64,000 nucleotides of DNA from Pseudorhizobium xiangyangii (GTDB lineage: Bacteria > Pseudomonadota > Alphaproteobacteria > Rhizobiales > Rhizobiaceae), in contig NZ_JAJAWH010000003.1 in assembly GCF_020531965.1 (NCBI RefSeq), positions 186,001 through 250,000 on the forward strand. Direction: 5' to 3'. The notes below the pieces were generated by a model. That model made no database searches, had not been told where the DNA came from, and worked only from the letters and a program-made list of their open reading frames with translations. A program made the position numbers and the translations under genes. How positions within the stretch are numbered: the first letter of the stretch is position 1; every line of letters begins with the position of its first letter. Shown here one piece after another: positions 35,162-43,878 of this stretch.

Positions 35162-35971
35162 TCACTGCGTATGCGTGCTGTTGTTTTGCTGGCTGCCGAC
35201 GATGGAGCCCGACTTGATCACCTGGACCTCGGCCTTGCCCCCGCCGTTCAGCAGATAGTCTGCCGCGATGGTATCCGGCTCCTGAGCGTCGGCTACCGAA
35301 CGCAGCGCCAGCGTGAGGCGGTCGGCCATCTGCTGGGCAACGACGATGACCTTTGCCTGGTCCAGTGTCAGTTCCAGCGTTGCCGTGGTGCCAAGCACAG
35401 TCTTCGTGCCCTCCGCGCTCTCCTGGATCTGCTGATCGACAGCCAGGACGCGGATGTTGGTGAGAACTTCCTCCGTAAGGAATCGCCCTTCATCGCTGCG
35501 ACGGACCATGATGACGTCGACACGATCGTTCGGAAGGACGAAGCCGCCGGCGCCGGTGGCGACAGAGATATCGGTTGCCACAGCCCGCTTTCCGGCAGGC
35601 AGGAGCGAGGACATGATCCTGTTGGAAGAGTCGGCAATCTTTTCGCCGCGAACCGGCTCACCCTCGAACAGGGGGAGACGGACGACCATGCCATTCAATT
35701 CGGTGATTGCTTCGGGTCGCGCGTCCTGGGTGATGAAGCCCTCGACGATCCCATCCTTCGGCCATGGGAGCCAGCGCAGCTTTTCCTGATCGAGACGGCT
35801 GCCCACCGGCAGATTGGCCGAGGAAACGAGCACGCTCACGCTCGGCTGCTTTTCTATGATGGTTTGGGCAATTTGCGGCGCGCTCGTCCCTGACAGGCGC
35901 ATTGCCAGCACGCCGGCAAGGCCTGCGGCAACGACAGCTACCATCAAAATTAAAAGACGAGCAGGTTTCAT
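35162..35971 (-). CDS. cpaB: Flp pilus assembly protein CpaB/RcpC
   Basis: A 269-residue protein with one N-terminal membrane segment (LLILMVAVVAAGLAGVLAMR) and a SAF domain (VLVSSANLPVGSRLDQEKLR and GMVVRLPLFEGEPVRGEKI), followed by a region with VATGAGGFVLPNDRVDVIMV. CpaB/RcpC is a periplasmic partner of the secretin. ATG at 35971 has GGGGA upstream; the frame remains open to 35992. About 106 bases separate it from cpaA, a TTAA-rich stretch that may contain its own promoter. Confidence 0.92.
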   Translation of the reverse strand: MKPARLLILMVAVVAAGLAGVLAMRLSGTSAPQIAQTIIEKQPSVSVLVSSANLPVGSRLDQEKLRWLPWPKDGIVEGFITQDARPEAITELNGMVVRLPLFEGEPVRGEKIADSSNRIMSSLLPAGKRAVATDISVATGAGGFVLPNDRVDVIMVRRSDEGRFLTEEVLTNIRVLAVDQQIQESAEGTKTVLGTTATLELTLDQAKVIVVAQQMADRLTLALRSVADAQEPDTIAADYLLNGGGKAEVQVIKSGSIVGSQQNNSTHTQ

Positions 35972-36077
35972 GACCATTCCCCGGGACCCCAACGTCCGGA
36001 AGAATGGCGCGCAATAGTGTAATTAAGGTTAATAACCGGAATACGAGTGTGGTTAACGAATGGTAACCGTGCGACCG

Positions 36078-36590
36078 CTACTGCTTGAGGGCGGCCATGG
36101 CGCTCACCGCAATGGGAGAGCTCCAGAATGTCATGAGGCCGGCAATGCCGATTGCCACGCCGTAGGGAACCTTCTTCGTCGTCAGGATCTGCGCCGGGAC
36201 TATCGTGCCGATGACGGCGAAGCGATCGGCCTGCGAACGGATCAGCATGACGAGCAAGGTTACCAGTCCGCCCCAGAGAGCAGTTTGGAAGATGAAGGCG
36301 CCGAGCGCCGGGCTAAAGCCGAACCAGAGAGCCGATGCCGCAAGCAGCTTGACGTCGCCACCGCCCATGACGTTGAGCGCGAAAAAGCCGAAACATACCA
36401 GCAGAACGACGGCGCCTGCCGCAAAGCTCATGCTGATTTCAGCCCATGGCAGGCCGGAAACGGGCGCCAGGACCATGAAGGATGCGAGGAGGAAGATGGA
36501 AAGACGATTGGGAATCGTCATCGTGAAAAGGTCGATGACCGCCGCCATGAAGAGGCAGATGGGCGGAATCAGAAGAATTGCAGCGCCCAT
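36078..36590 (-). CDS. cpaA: Prepilin peptidase CpaA (A24 family)
   Basis: A 170-residue polytopic aspartic peptidase. The two catalytic Asp residues of TadV/CpaA are visible: Asp20 in MAAVIDLFTMTIPN and Asp79 in NVMGGGDVKLLAAS. It is the short form without the methylase domain found in PilD. It cleaves the Flp prepilin and the TadE/F-like pseudopilins after Gly at the inner membrane. GGAGGAT precedes the ATG. It lies 88 bases after the pilin gene, beyond two hairpins. Confidence 0.95.
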   Translation of the reverse strand: MGAAILLIPPICLFMAAVIDLFTMTIPNRLSIFLLASFMVLAPVSGLPWAEISMSFAAGAVVLLVCFGFFALNVMGGGDVKLLAASALWFGFSPALGAFIFQTALWGGLVTLLVMLIRSQADRFAVIGTIVPAQILTTKKVPYGVAIGIAGLMTFWSSPIAVSAMAALKQ

Positions 36591-36604
36591 TCAAGATCCT
36601 CCAA

Positions 36605-36621
36605 AACCGGCTTCGCCGGTT
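36605..36621 (-). other. Stem-loop between flp and cpaA (distal)
   Basis: On the minus strand AACCGGC-GAA-GCCGGTT followed by TT forms a 7-bp stem with a triloop, just before the cpaA ribosome site. It could be a partial terminator limiting transcription of the machinery genes relative to pilin. Confidence 0.55.
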
Positions 36622-36637
36622 CACAGCCAGGAAGTAC

Positions 36638-36666
36638 GGAAGGCCGCCAAGCGATGACAGCCTTCC
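36638..36666 (-). other. Stem-loop directly after flp (proximal)
   Basis: A 7-bp stem (GGAAGGC / GCCTTCC) with a 15-base loop begins 12 bases after the flp stop codon. It may protect the short pilin transcript. No T run follows. Confidence 0.45.
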
Positions 36667-36678
36667 GCGTTGCTCATT

Positions 36679-36864
36679 TTAGTCGTGAGCTGCCCCTGCG
36701 GTATCCATCTTGTTAGAGATGCCGTTGAAGGTGTTGCTCAACGAGTCGCCCAGCGTCGATGCGCCAGCAATCAGAGCTACGGAGATGAGGGCTGCGATCA
36801 GGCCATACTCGATGGCAGTCGCGCCGGATTCATCTTTCTTGAAGCGTGCAAAAAACTTAGACAT
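36679..36864 (-). CDS. Flp/Fap-type IVb pilin
   Basis: A 61-residue prepilin. A short basic leader (MSKFFARFKKDESG) ends in Gly14, followed by ATAIEYGLIAALISVALIAG with the conserved Glu at +5 (Glu19) and Tyr20 that define Flp pilins. CpaA would cleave after Gly14; the mature pilin polymerises into the tad pilus. The start is set at 36864 (GGGAG upstream) rather than four codons earlier. It heads the cpa/tad operon, separated from cpaA by two hairpins. Confidence 0.96.
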   Translation of the reverse strand: MSKFFARFKKDESGATAIEYGLIAALISVALIAGASTLGDSLSNTFNGISNKMDTAGAAHD

Positions 36865-37197
36865 AGGAACTCCCACGGTGTTGGTTGGTCAGCACTTCCC
36901 GACAACTGTTTTCCGTTGTTCGGATGCAACAACCGTAGCGCGAGACGATTGCAATCCACTTAAAGAAGACCGTTACCGAAACGTTAACGGCTCGGGCCGG
37001 AACAATGTCTCTTTAGGTGAATCTAAATTATTGTTTTTGCGACTGGAAACAAATTATCCAGTGAGGTCCAGCGCTTGCCGCGACGACGTGTGAGGTCGCT
37101 GCACCGTGTTTCGATGCTGGAGGATCGAGGCTCCTTAAAGCTTCATTCACCAATCTGCATCATGGTGCCGTGGCAGCACCTACTTAAAGGTTCGGGA
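36865..37197. other. Divergent promoter region between flp and the secretin-N-domain gene
   Basis: No gene was seen in these 333 bases. The stretch is AT-richer than its surroundings near 37010-37060. It contains the CtrA-box-like sequence listed separately and overlapping CCGTTA/TAACGG arms (36970-36990). It must hold the promoters of the pilin operon (minus) and of the plus-strand pilus genes. Confidence 0.5.
36973..36988. promoter_or_regulatory. CtrA-box-like sequence upstream of flp
   Basis: TTAC-N7-TTAAC matches the CtrA consensus TTAA-N7-TTAA with one mismatch. It is about 110 bases upstream of the flp start. CtrA controls pilA in Caulobacter, so a role here is plausible but untested. 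Confidence 0.4.
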
Positions 37198-37602
37198 ATG
37201 CCATCCATCGCCACCGTCCGCTTCTGCATTGCCCTGGCCGCACTGGCCGGTAGCACCATGCCGTCCTTTGCTGAGGAAGAGGACCTGCTGCGCGTATTCA
37301 TGAATCAGGCCCGCGTCTTGCGGCTCGATCGACCAGTCAGCAAGGTGATCGTCGGCAACGCCAACGTCGCCGATGCCACGGTGGCCGATCCCACAACTAT
37401 TGTTCTGACCGGGCGCAGCTTTGGTACCACCAATCTCGTGCTTCTCGACAGTGAGGGCAATGCCATCGCCGACGAACGCGTCCTTGTCTCGATCGATGAG
37501 GGCAATACCGTGCGCGTGTTCCGCCAGACCGATCGCGCCATTCTGTCGTGTACTCCCAATTGTGAGCAACACGCGGAATTCTCCAACATCACCCCTCCCT
37601 GA
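37198..37602 (+). CDS. Secreted pilus-assembly N-terminal-domain protein (CpaC N-domain-like)
   Basis: A 134-residue protein with a signal peptide (FCIALAALAGSTMPSFA, cleavage before EEED). The single domain LRLDRPVSKVIVGNANVADA, TIVLTGRSFGTTNLVLLDSEG and ERVLVSID matches the N-terminal 'pilus assembly' domain of secretins (T2SS-T3SS pil_N), but no secretin core follows. The C-terminal tail has two Cys (SCTPNC). It is likely periplasmic and may interact with CpaC or the pilus. ATG at 37198 has AAAGG upstream; the frame is open to 37075 but the leader there is not signal-like. It is divergent from flp and upstream of the TadE-like genes. Confidence 0.85.
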   Translation: MPSIATVRFCIALAALAGSTMPSFAEEEDLLRVFMNQARVLRLDRPVSKVIVGNANVADATVADPTTIVLTGRSFGTTNLVLLDSEGNAIADERVLVSIDEGNTVRVFRQTDRAILSCTPNCEQHAEFSNITPP

Positions 37603-37708
37603 TGCACAGGGCCGGCCATTTTTGATTCCAAATGCGTGTTGCCCGGCAACGGAATCTCAATAAAGCCCGCGTACGATCCGCCTGCTCTACAGCAGGTCCG
37701 ATCGAACC

Positions 37709-38314
37709 ATGTGCAAGACGCTGAACACATCCAGTGAAGACTCGACCGATGCTGGCCCCAAGCGGCTCGCATGGCGGCTCGTGCGTTCACGCGACGGTGC
37801 GGCGGCGATCGAGTTCGCGCTGCTTGCCATTCCCTACTTCCTGGTCGTCTTCGCAATCATAGAGACGTTCATCGCATTCACGGGCGAACAGCTTGTCGCG
37901 AATGCCACCGATACGATGGCCCGCCAGCTGCGCACCGGTCAGATCACCCGGGCGTACAACGTGGCGACCGACAAGACGGAAGCTCAGTTCCGCGACATGT
38001 TCTGCGATGAAATCTCCATTCTCATCCAATGCAGCGATGATGGAGGGGACAAACTCATCCTCGACGTTCGCAGCTTTTCCACCTTCGCGGAGATCCCGGA
38101 CTACATTCCCCGCAAAAACGGTGACCTCGACGCGGCAAACACGTTTACCCCGGGCGGCCCCAGCAGCAAGAACATGTTACGCGCCTATTACCGCTGGAGC
38201 GTCGTGACCGATCTGGTCCGCCCCTATATTTCCGGTCTCCGCCCGGCCGATGGATCACTTCCAAACGAGTTCCTCATCGTCGCGACAGCCACATTCCAGA
38301 ACGAGGCCTACTGA
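37709..38314 (+). CDS. TadE-like minor pilin
   Basis: A 201-residue pseudopilin. After a basic N terminus, RSRDGAAAIEFALLAIPYFLVVFAIIETF shows the TadE pattern of a Gly cleavage site, Glu at +5 and a hydrophobic helix. The C-terminal domain is periplasmic (MLRAYYRWSVVTDLVRPYIS). TadE/TadF are processed by the same prepilin peptidase and are needed for Flp pilus assembly. It is separated from the upstream gene by 106 bases and from the next by two bases, so the two TadE-like genes are coupled. Confidence 0.9.
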   Translation: MCKTLNTSSEDSTDAGPKRLAWRLVRSRDGAAAIEFALLAIPYFLVVFAIIETFIAFTGEQLVANATDTMARQLRTGQITRAYNVATDKTEAQFRDMFCDEISILIQCSDDGGDKLILDVRSFSTFAEIPDYIPRKNGDLDAANTFTPGGPSSKNMLRAYYRWSVVTDLVRPYISGLRPADGSLPNEFLIVATATFQNEAY

Positions 38315-38316
38315 CG

Positions 38317-38901
38317 ATGGGGTGGATGAGAAAAGCCGCGATCGCAACTGGCCTCATGGCGCGCCTTCGCACTTTCTGGCGTGACCGCACTGGCGTCGGC
38401 GCCGTCGAATTCGCGCTCATCGCGCCTTTGCTGCTGATGATCTATCTCACCGTCTTTGAATTGACGATCGGGCTTAGCGTGTCCAAGCGGGTCGCCCGTG
38501 CATCCGGCACCATTGCCGATCTCGTGACCCAGCAGAAATTCGTCGACAAGACCTTCCTCGGGACAATGGTCCAGGTGGCGGATAGCATTTTCGTTCCCTA
38601 CGGACTGAACGATGTTTCGATGAACATCACCGGCATTTCGGTCGATGGCGCGAATGCAAAGGTTAACTGGACCTGGAGCGAGTCCGGCAAAAATGGCTAC
38701 GAACCGGGCAGTACCGTGAAAATTCCCGAGCAGATGAAAGTGCCGGGATCTTTCGTGGTCCATGCGGAAGTCTGGGTTCCCCATCAGTTGATGATGTTCA
38801 TGCCGGGGCTCATTCCAAGCCGATTTCGCAACATTACCATTCGCCGCGACTACTACTTCCGCGCCCGAACCGGCGACCAGATCGTCTGCAACGGCTGCTA
38901 A
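38317..38901 (+). CDS. Second TadE/TadF-like minor pilin
   Basis: A 194-residue pseudopilin with the motif FWRDRTGVGAVEFALIAPLLL at about 21-41: Gly cleavage site, Glu at +5, hydrophobic helix. The mature part has WTWSES and VHAEVWVPHQLMMFMP and ends in a CNGC tail. It pairs with the preceding TadE-like protein, whose stop lies two bases upstream. A TadG-type protein with a von Willebrand domain, usual in tad clusters, does not follow; the next gene is deoB. Confidence 0.88.
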   Translation: MGWMRKAAIATGLMARLRTFWRDRTGVGAVEFALIAPLLLMIYLTVFELTIGLSVSKRVARASGTIADLVTQQKFVDKTFLGTMVQVADSIFVPYGLNDVSMNITGISVDGANAKVNWTWSESGKNGYEPGSTVKIPEQMKVPGSFVVHAEVWVPHQLMMFMPGLIPSRFRNITIRRDYYFRARTGDQIVCNGC

Positions 38902-38995
38902 CCGAACGATCCACCCTTTGCCAAAGCTTATGCTAAACTATATGTAACCCGACAACGTGCCCGCAGTCGGCGCGACTTCTGTTTCTGGGTGATAA

Positions 38996-40216
38996 ATGGC
39001 GCGCGCCTTCCTGTTTGTTCTGGATTCCTTCGGCGTCGGCGGGGCGCGCGATGCCGAGGCCTATGGTGATCTTGGCTCCAATACTCTCGGCCATATCGCC
39101 GAATTCTGCGCCGCAGGTGCCGCAGACCGGGCGGGCTTGCGAAAGGGACCGCTCAAGCTTCCCAACATGTCATCGCTCGGCCTTCTGGACATAGCCAGGC
39201 TCGCGAGCGGAGACTATCCGGCAGGCATGCAACGGCCGGAACGCATCTTCGGGCTGCATGGCGCCGCCGACGAGATCTCGCGCGGCAAGGACACACCCTC
39301 CGGACACTGGGAAATCGCCGGTACGCCCGTGATGTTCGATTGGGGATATTTTCCGTCGGAGGGCGATGCCTTTCCGCCGGAACTGGTGGATGCCATCTGC
39401 AGCGAAGGCGATGTGCCGGGCATCCTTGGCAATTGCCATGCATCCGGCACAGACATCGTCGCACAGATGGGCGAGGAGCATATCAGAACCGGCAAGCCGA
39501 TCTGCTACACGTCCAGCGACTCCGTGCTGCAGATTGCAGCGCACGAAAGCTATTTCGGACTAGAGCGACTGATCGAACTTAGCCAGACCGTGCGCCGGCT
39601 CGTGGACCCGCTCAACATCGGCCGCGTCATAGCGCGGCCATTCGTCGGCGAGACGGCGGGAACATTCGAGCGAACCGGCAACCGGCGAGACTTCTCCATC
39701 CCACCTCCGGAACCGACACTCCTGGACCGTCTGACGGAGGCTGGACGCACGGTTCATGCGATTGGCAAAATCGGCGATATCTTCGCACATCAGGGCGTTT
39801 CCCGCGTCGCCAAGGCGAACGGCAATGCGGCGCTCATGGCTGCCACACTGGAGGCTATGGAAGCGGCCGAAAATGGTGATCTCGTCTTTACCAACTTCGT
39901 GGATTTCGACCAGTTGTACGGCCATCGGCGCGACGTGCCGGGCTACGCCGCGGCACTCGAAGCGTTCGATCGCGAACTGCCCGAAATCCACCGGCGACTG
40001 CATCCGGGCGACCTCGTTATCCTGACCGCCGACCATGGTTGCGATCCGACATGGCGCGGCACGGACCATACGCGGGAACGCGTACCCGTCATGGCCTTCG
40101 GGCCCGGTATCCGTTCGCGAGATATCGGAATTCGTCCGACCTATGCCGACATCGGGGAATCCGTGGCCGCTCATCTGGCTATTCCCGCCGGCGCGCAGGG
40201 GTGGAGCTTTCTTTGA
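38996..40216 (+). CDS. deoB: Phosphopentomutase
   Basis: A 406-residue alkaline-phosphatase-superfamily enzyme. [17 protein letters not shown] provides the first metal Asp (Asp10). [15 protein letters not shown] contains the catalytic Thr (near residue 100). The C-terminal metal ligands are in [18 protein letters not shown]. It interconverts (deoxy)ribose 1- and 5-phosphates, linking nucleoside phosphorolysis to sugar metabolism. It begins the plus-strand salvage group deoB-add-upp and overlaps the adenosine deaminase start by four bases. Confidence 0.97.
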   Translation: MARAFLFVLDSFGVGGARDAEAYGDLGSNTLGHIAEFCAAGAADRAGLRKGPLKLPNMSSLGLLDIARLASGDYPAGMQRPERIFGLHGAADEISRGKDTPSGHWEIAGTPVMFDWGYFPSEGDAFPPELVDAICSEGDVPGILGNCHASGTDIVAQMGEEHIRTGKPICYTSSDSVLQIAAHESYFGLERLIELSQTVRRLVDPLNIGRVIARPFVGETAGTFERTGNRRDFSIPPPEPTLLDRLTEAGRTVHAIGKIGDIFAHQGVSRVAKANGNAALMAATLEAMEAAENGDLVFTNFVDFDQLYGHRRDVPGYAAALEAFDRELPEIHRRLHPGDLVILTADHGCDPTWRGTDHTRERVPVMAFGPGIRSRDIGIRPTYADIGESVAAHLAIPAGAQGWSFL

Positions 40217-41211
40217 CCACACATCTCCCGAAAGCCGAGATCCACTGCCACATCGAAGGAGCAGCACCGCCTGCCCTGGCGGCCGAGCAGGCTGCCAAGT
40301 ATGGCGTAGACACCGGCTCTTTCCTGCGCGACGGGTCTTACGTCTGGTCCGATTTTGCGCAGTTCCTGGTCTGTTATGACCGGGTGGCCGCACTCTTCCG
40401 AACCGACGTCGACTATGCGCACCTGACCGAGACCTACCTCAACGAACTTGCGTCCATGAACACGATCTACAGCGAGATCATCGTCTCGCCGGATCATGGC
40501 GACCGCATCGGGCTTGGCGCCGACGCCTATCTGGCCGGCATCTCCGAAGGTATCCGGCTGGCCAAGGACAAAACCGGGATCGAAGCTCGAATTATCGTCA
40601 CCGGCGAGCGGCATTTCGGACCGGACAGCGTGATTGCCGTCGCAGAATATGCCGCCAAAAGCAACAATCCGCTCGTGACCGGCTTCAACATGGCGGGCGA
40701 GGAGCGAATGGGCCGCGTGGCGGACTATGTCCGCGCTTTCGATATCGCCCGGGATGCGGGATTGGGCCTAACGATCCATGCTGGCGAGGTGTGCGGCGCC
40801 TTCAGCGTAAGCGACGCCCTGGATCTCGTGCGTCCCTCGCGGATCGGCCACGGAGTACGCGCCGCAGAGGATCCCGACCTGGTGGCGCGGCTTGCGGACC
40901 TCGGGACCGTGCTGGAGGTTTGCCCCGGCTCGAATATAGCCCTTGGCGTCTATCCCGATTTCCGCAGCCATCCGCTGAAACGGCTGATGGAAGCCGGTGT
41001 AAGGGTCTGCCTCAATTCCGACGATCCGCCATTCTTTGGTACCTCGCTTGCAAACGAATACCGGATTGCAACCGATGACCTGGGATTTTCGGTGCCCGAA
41101 ATCAACGGCATGACGCGAACCGCCCTCGAAGCAGCTTTCGTTGATGACGAGATGCGCCAACGCCTGCTTATGCGGCTGGAGACGGCGGATCTGAACACGC
41201 AGCACGGATAA
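40213..41211 (+). CDS. add: Adenosine deaminase
   Basis: A 332-residue metal-dependent deaminase. The Zn ligands HCHIEG (His11, His13), the catalytic region [24 protein letters not shown] and the Asp pair in [14 protein letters not shown] are in family order. It converts adenosine to inosine, which feeds PunA. The start is a TTG overlapping the deoB stop (TTGA) with GGAG six bases upstream. The open frame reaches back to 40039 inside deoB but that extension is not family-like. This start choice decides the N terminus [12 protein letters not shown]. Confidence 0.95.
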   Translation: MTTHLPKAEIHCHIEGAAPPALAAEQAAKYGVDTGSFLRDGSYVWSDFAQFLVCYDRVAALFRTDVDYAHLTETYLNELASMNTIYSEIIVSPDHGDRIGLGADAYLAGISEGIRLAKDKTGIEARIIVTGERHFGPDSVIAVAEYAAKSNNPLVTGFNMAGEERMGRVADYVRAFDIARDAGLGLTIHAGEVCGAFSVSDALDLVRPSRIGHGVRAAEDPDLVARLADLGTVLEVCPGSNIALGVYPDFRSHPLKRLMEAGVRVCLNSDDPPFFGTSLANEYRIATDDLGFSVPEINGMTRTALEAAFVDDEMRQRLLMRLETADLNTQHG

Positions 41212-41293
41212 AGCGGCAATCAGGGGGTTGCGGTTTCCGCTCAATCCCATCAAGAAGTGAACCATTCAAACAAACAGGGGAAGGCAGGTTCTG

Positions 41294-41923
41294 ATGGACG
41301 GCGTAACGGTCATCGATCATCCGCTGGTGCAGCACAAGCTGACGATCATGCGCAAGAAGGAAACTTCGACGGCGGGCTTCCGGCGCCTGTTGCGGGAAAT
41401 TTCCACCCTGCTCTGCTATGAGGTCACCCGCGATCTCGAACTGACGATGGAAACGATCGACACGCCGCTTCAGCCGATGGAAGCACCGATCCTGGAAGGC
41501 AAGAAGCTCGTCTTCGCCTCCATACTGCGCGCCGGAAACGGCCTTCTCGAGGGAATGCTGGAGCTAGTGCCGTCTGCCCGCGTTTCCCATATCGGCGTCT
41601 ATCGCGACCACGAGACGCTCCAGGCGATCGAATATTTCTTCAAGGCCCCGGACGACATCGCCGAGCGCCTGATCATCGTGGTCGACCCTATGCTGGCGAC
41701 GGGAAATTCGGCCATCGCGGCGATCGACAAGCTGAAGGAAAGAGGCGCCCACAACATCCGCTTCCTCTGCCTGCTTGCTGCTCCGGAAGGCCTCAAGAAT
41801 TTTCGCAAGTTCCATCCCGACGTGCCGGTCTTTACCGCGGCCATCGACAGCCATCTGAACGAGCAGGGCTACATCGTGCCGGGGCTCGGCGACGCCGGCG
41901 ACCGCATGTACGGGACAAAGTAG
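41294..41923 (+). CDS. upp: Uracil phosphoribosyltransferase
   Basis: A 209-residue type I PRTase. The N-terminal pattern [20 protein letters not shown], then [20 protein letters not shown] and the PRPP motif DPMLATGNS (131-139), ends with [17 protein letters not shown]; all are typical of Upp. It salvages uracil to UMP. AGG lies five bases before ATG. It is the third gene of the plus-strand salvage group, 82 bases after add, and is followed by a terminator. Confidence 0.97.
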   Translation: MDGVTVIDHPLVQHKLTIMRKKETSTAGFRRLLREISTLLCYEVTRDLELTMETIDTPLQPMEAPILEGKKLVFASILRAGNGLLEGMLELVPSARVSHIGVYRDHETLQAIEYFFKAPDDIAERLIIVVDPMLATGNSAIAAIDKLKERGAHNIRFLCLLAAPEGLKNFRKFHPDVPVFTAAIDSHLNEQGYIVPGLGDAGDRMYGTK

Positions 41924-41960
41924 GCTCCGTTCACCGGGCCTTAACCGCACGACCATCTCC

Positions 41961-41995
41961 AGGCCCTGGCGGACAATCCGGCAGGGCCTTCTTCA
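41961..41995 (+). terminator. Rho-independent terminator after upp
   Basis: AGGCCCTG pairs with CAGGGCCT (41961-41968 with 41982-41989), extended by an inner CGGA/TCCG stem with a CAA loop, and is followed by TCTTC. Confidence 0.75.
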
Positions 41996-42041
41996 TATCT
42001 CCCGCTCATGATACCGGCAGCTTGAGTTTGGAGAGACCGAG

Positions 42042-42560
42042 ATGTTGATGCGCAGTCTGTTATTTGCCGCAGTCGCGGCCGTGGTTGCATCGCAAATCCC
42101 GGCGCTGATCGGACTGACTGACATCACACCCGATGCTGCCCCCTCCACGCAAGCGGTGGTCGCGGTGCCAGAGCCCGCCGCGCTGACGCCGAGAAGCGCC
42201 GTGCTTCGGGCAGACGGGCGTGGTCATTTCAACGCCAGCTTCCGCATCAACGGCAAACCGGTCGAAGGACTGGTCGATACCGGTGCCTCCCTTGTCGCCC
42301 TCAACGAAAGCACCGCGCGGCGTCTCGGATTCAGCGCCAACCGCCTCGACTTCCGCCATTCCGTCAGCACGGCCAACGGCAAGACGGAAGCCGCGCATGT
42401 CGTCCTGGACCGGATGGAGATCGGTGGCGTGCAGGTTCGCGACGTCGATGCGTTCGTGCTTCGCGACCGGGCGCTCGACGGCACGCTCGTCGGTATGAGC
42501 TTCCTCAAGAAGCTTGCCGCTTTCAAGGTCGAGGACGGCACGATGAGGCTGGAGCAGTAA
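42042..42560 (+). CDS. Membrane-anchored retropepsin-like aspartic protease (TIGR02281/clan AA)
   Basis: A 172-residue protein with an N-terminal membrane anchor or signal (LLFAAVAAVVASQIPALIGL). A retropepsin-like domain follows: GHFNASFRINGKPVEGLVDT with the DTGAS active-site motif at 79-83, LDRMEIGGVQVRDVDAFVL, and LVGMSFLKKLAAFKVEDG as the closing psi-loop. A single DTG means it must dimerise to be active. Bacterial members of this family are periplasmic and poorly characterised. It ends exactly where the convergent deoA gene ends, with no bases between the stop codons. Confidence 0.88.
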   Translation: MLMRSLLFAAVAAVVASQIPALIGLTDITPDAAPSTQAVVAVPEPAALTPRSAVLRADGRGHFNASFRINGKPVEGLVDTGASLVALNESTARRLGFSANRLDFRHSVSTANGKTEAAHVVLDRMEIGGVQVRDVDAFVLRDRALDGTLVGMSFLKKLAAFKVEDGTMRLEQ

Positions 42561-43871
42561 TCAGTCGATCCGCTTGAGTATCGCGGGCGGTCGATCGGGC
42601 GCCTGATCTGCAATGGTGAAGCAATTTGCGACGGACTTCACCAACCGCTCGCCTCCATCACGACCGGAGGCATGCACAAAGGCGATGGGATCCCCCTTCG
42701 TCACCTGGCGTCCGAGCGGCAGGATCTCGTCCAAACCGACGGCATGGTCGATATCGTCCTGTGGGCGCTTGCGTCCTCCGCCAAGCTCCACCACGGCGAG
42801 GCCCAGTTCGCGCGTCGAGCACCCGCAAAGCCAGCCACTCTCCGGTGCCGGCACGGGCATCACGAACGGTGCCTTGCGCAGATGTCTATCGGCGTTCTCG
42901 ACAAAATCGACGGGTCCTCCGAGGGAATGAACCATGCGAGAGAAGACCTCCAGCGCGCGGCCGCTGTCGAGCGCCTTCGTCGCTTCCAAACTTGCCTCTT
43001 CCCTCGTCCGGACAATGCCGGCCTGCATCAACATCTCCACCGCAAGCGCGATGACGACATCATGAAGACGCGTACCGTTCTTCTTGCAGGCCAGGAAATC
43101 GAGGCAGTTGCGAATTTCGAGCGCGTTTCCGGCAGCATCCGCCAGCGACTGGTTCATGTCGGTCAGAAGTGCTGACGTGCGAGTGCCGGCACCGTTGGCG
43201 ACATCCACCAACGAGCGCGCCAGCGCCTCGGCTTCGTCCATGGTCTCCATGAAGGCACCGTTGCCAACTTTCACGTCGAGCACCAAGGTCTCAAGCCCAG
43301 CAGCAAGCTTCTTGGAAAGGATGGAAGCCGTTATCAGCGGCACAGATTCAACGGTCGCGGTGACGTCGCGGATCGCGTAGAGCCGGCGGTCTGCGGGTGC
43401 CAGATCGGCCGTCTGGCCGATGACCGCGCATCCGACCTCTGCCACGACCTTCCGCAACAGCGCGGCATCCGGCGTCACGTTGTAGCCCGGAATGGACTGA
43501 AGCTTGTCCAGAGTTCCACCCGTATGCCCAAGCCCCCGGCCCGAGATCATCGGAACAGCCAGTCCGCATGCGGCAGCTATCGGCGCCAGCATGAGGGAGA
43601 CATTGTCGCCGACGCCACCCGTTGAATGCTTGTCGGCAACCGGGCGGTCAACATCGTCCCATTTCATGACATCGCCGGAGTCGCGCATTGCCAAGGTCAG
43701 CGAAACTGTCTCGTTTCGGGACATGCCGCGAAAGAAGACCGCCATAGCAAGCGCCGCCACCTGCCCCTCGGTGACCTCCTCGGCCGTCAGCCCACGGATG
43801 AAGGCCGTGATTTCCTCCTGGGAAAGCACTGCCCCGTCACGCTTGCGCCTGATGATTTCCTGCGGGATCAT
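42561..43871 (-). CDS. deoA: Thymidine phosphorylase
   Basis: A 436-residue enzyme of the class II nucleoside phosphorylase fold. Its family features are MIPQEIIRRKRDGAVLSQEE, the signature SGRGLGHTGGTLDKLQSIPG, and DVKVGNGAFMETMDEAEALA. It phosphorolyses thymidine (and often deoxyuridine) to base plus deoxyribose 1-phosphate. It is the last gene of the minus-strand nucleoside group, seven bases after deoC, so its product feeds DeoB and DeoC directly. Confidence 0.96.
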   Translation of the reverse strand: MIPQEIIRRKRDGAVLSQEEITAFIRGLTAEEVTEGQVAALAMAVFFRGMSRNETVSLTLAMRDSGDVMKWDDVDRPVADKHSTGGVGDNVSLMLAPIAAACGLAVPMISGRGLGHTGGTLDKLQSIPGYNVTPDAALLRKVVAEVGCAVIGQTADLAPADRRLYAIRDVTATVESVPLITASILSKKLAAGLETLVLDVKVGNGAFMETMDEAEALARSLVDVANGAGTRTSALLTDMNQSLADAAGNALEIRNCLDFLACKKNGTRLHDVVIALAVEMLMQAGIVRTREEASLEATKALDSGRALEVFSRMVHSLGGPVDFVENADRHLRKAPFVMPVPAPESGWLCGCSTRELGLAVVELGGGRKRPQDDIDHAVGLDEILPLGRQVTKGDPIAFVHASGRDGGERLVKSVANCFTIADQAPDRPPAILKRID

Positions 43872-43878
43872 TCGTCGC

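Noticed and set aside
36012-36077. TTAA-rich stretch upstream of cpaA/cpaB as a second CtrA site
   Set aside because: Half-sites are present (TTAAC, TTAA) but spacing is 5-6 rather than 7 bases, so it was not listed as a CtrA box.
37075-37197. Upstream extension of the secretin-N-domain protein
   Set aside because: The extension is Arg-rich and would hide the signal peptide that begins at 37198.
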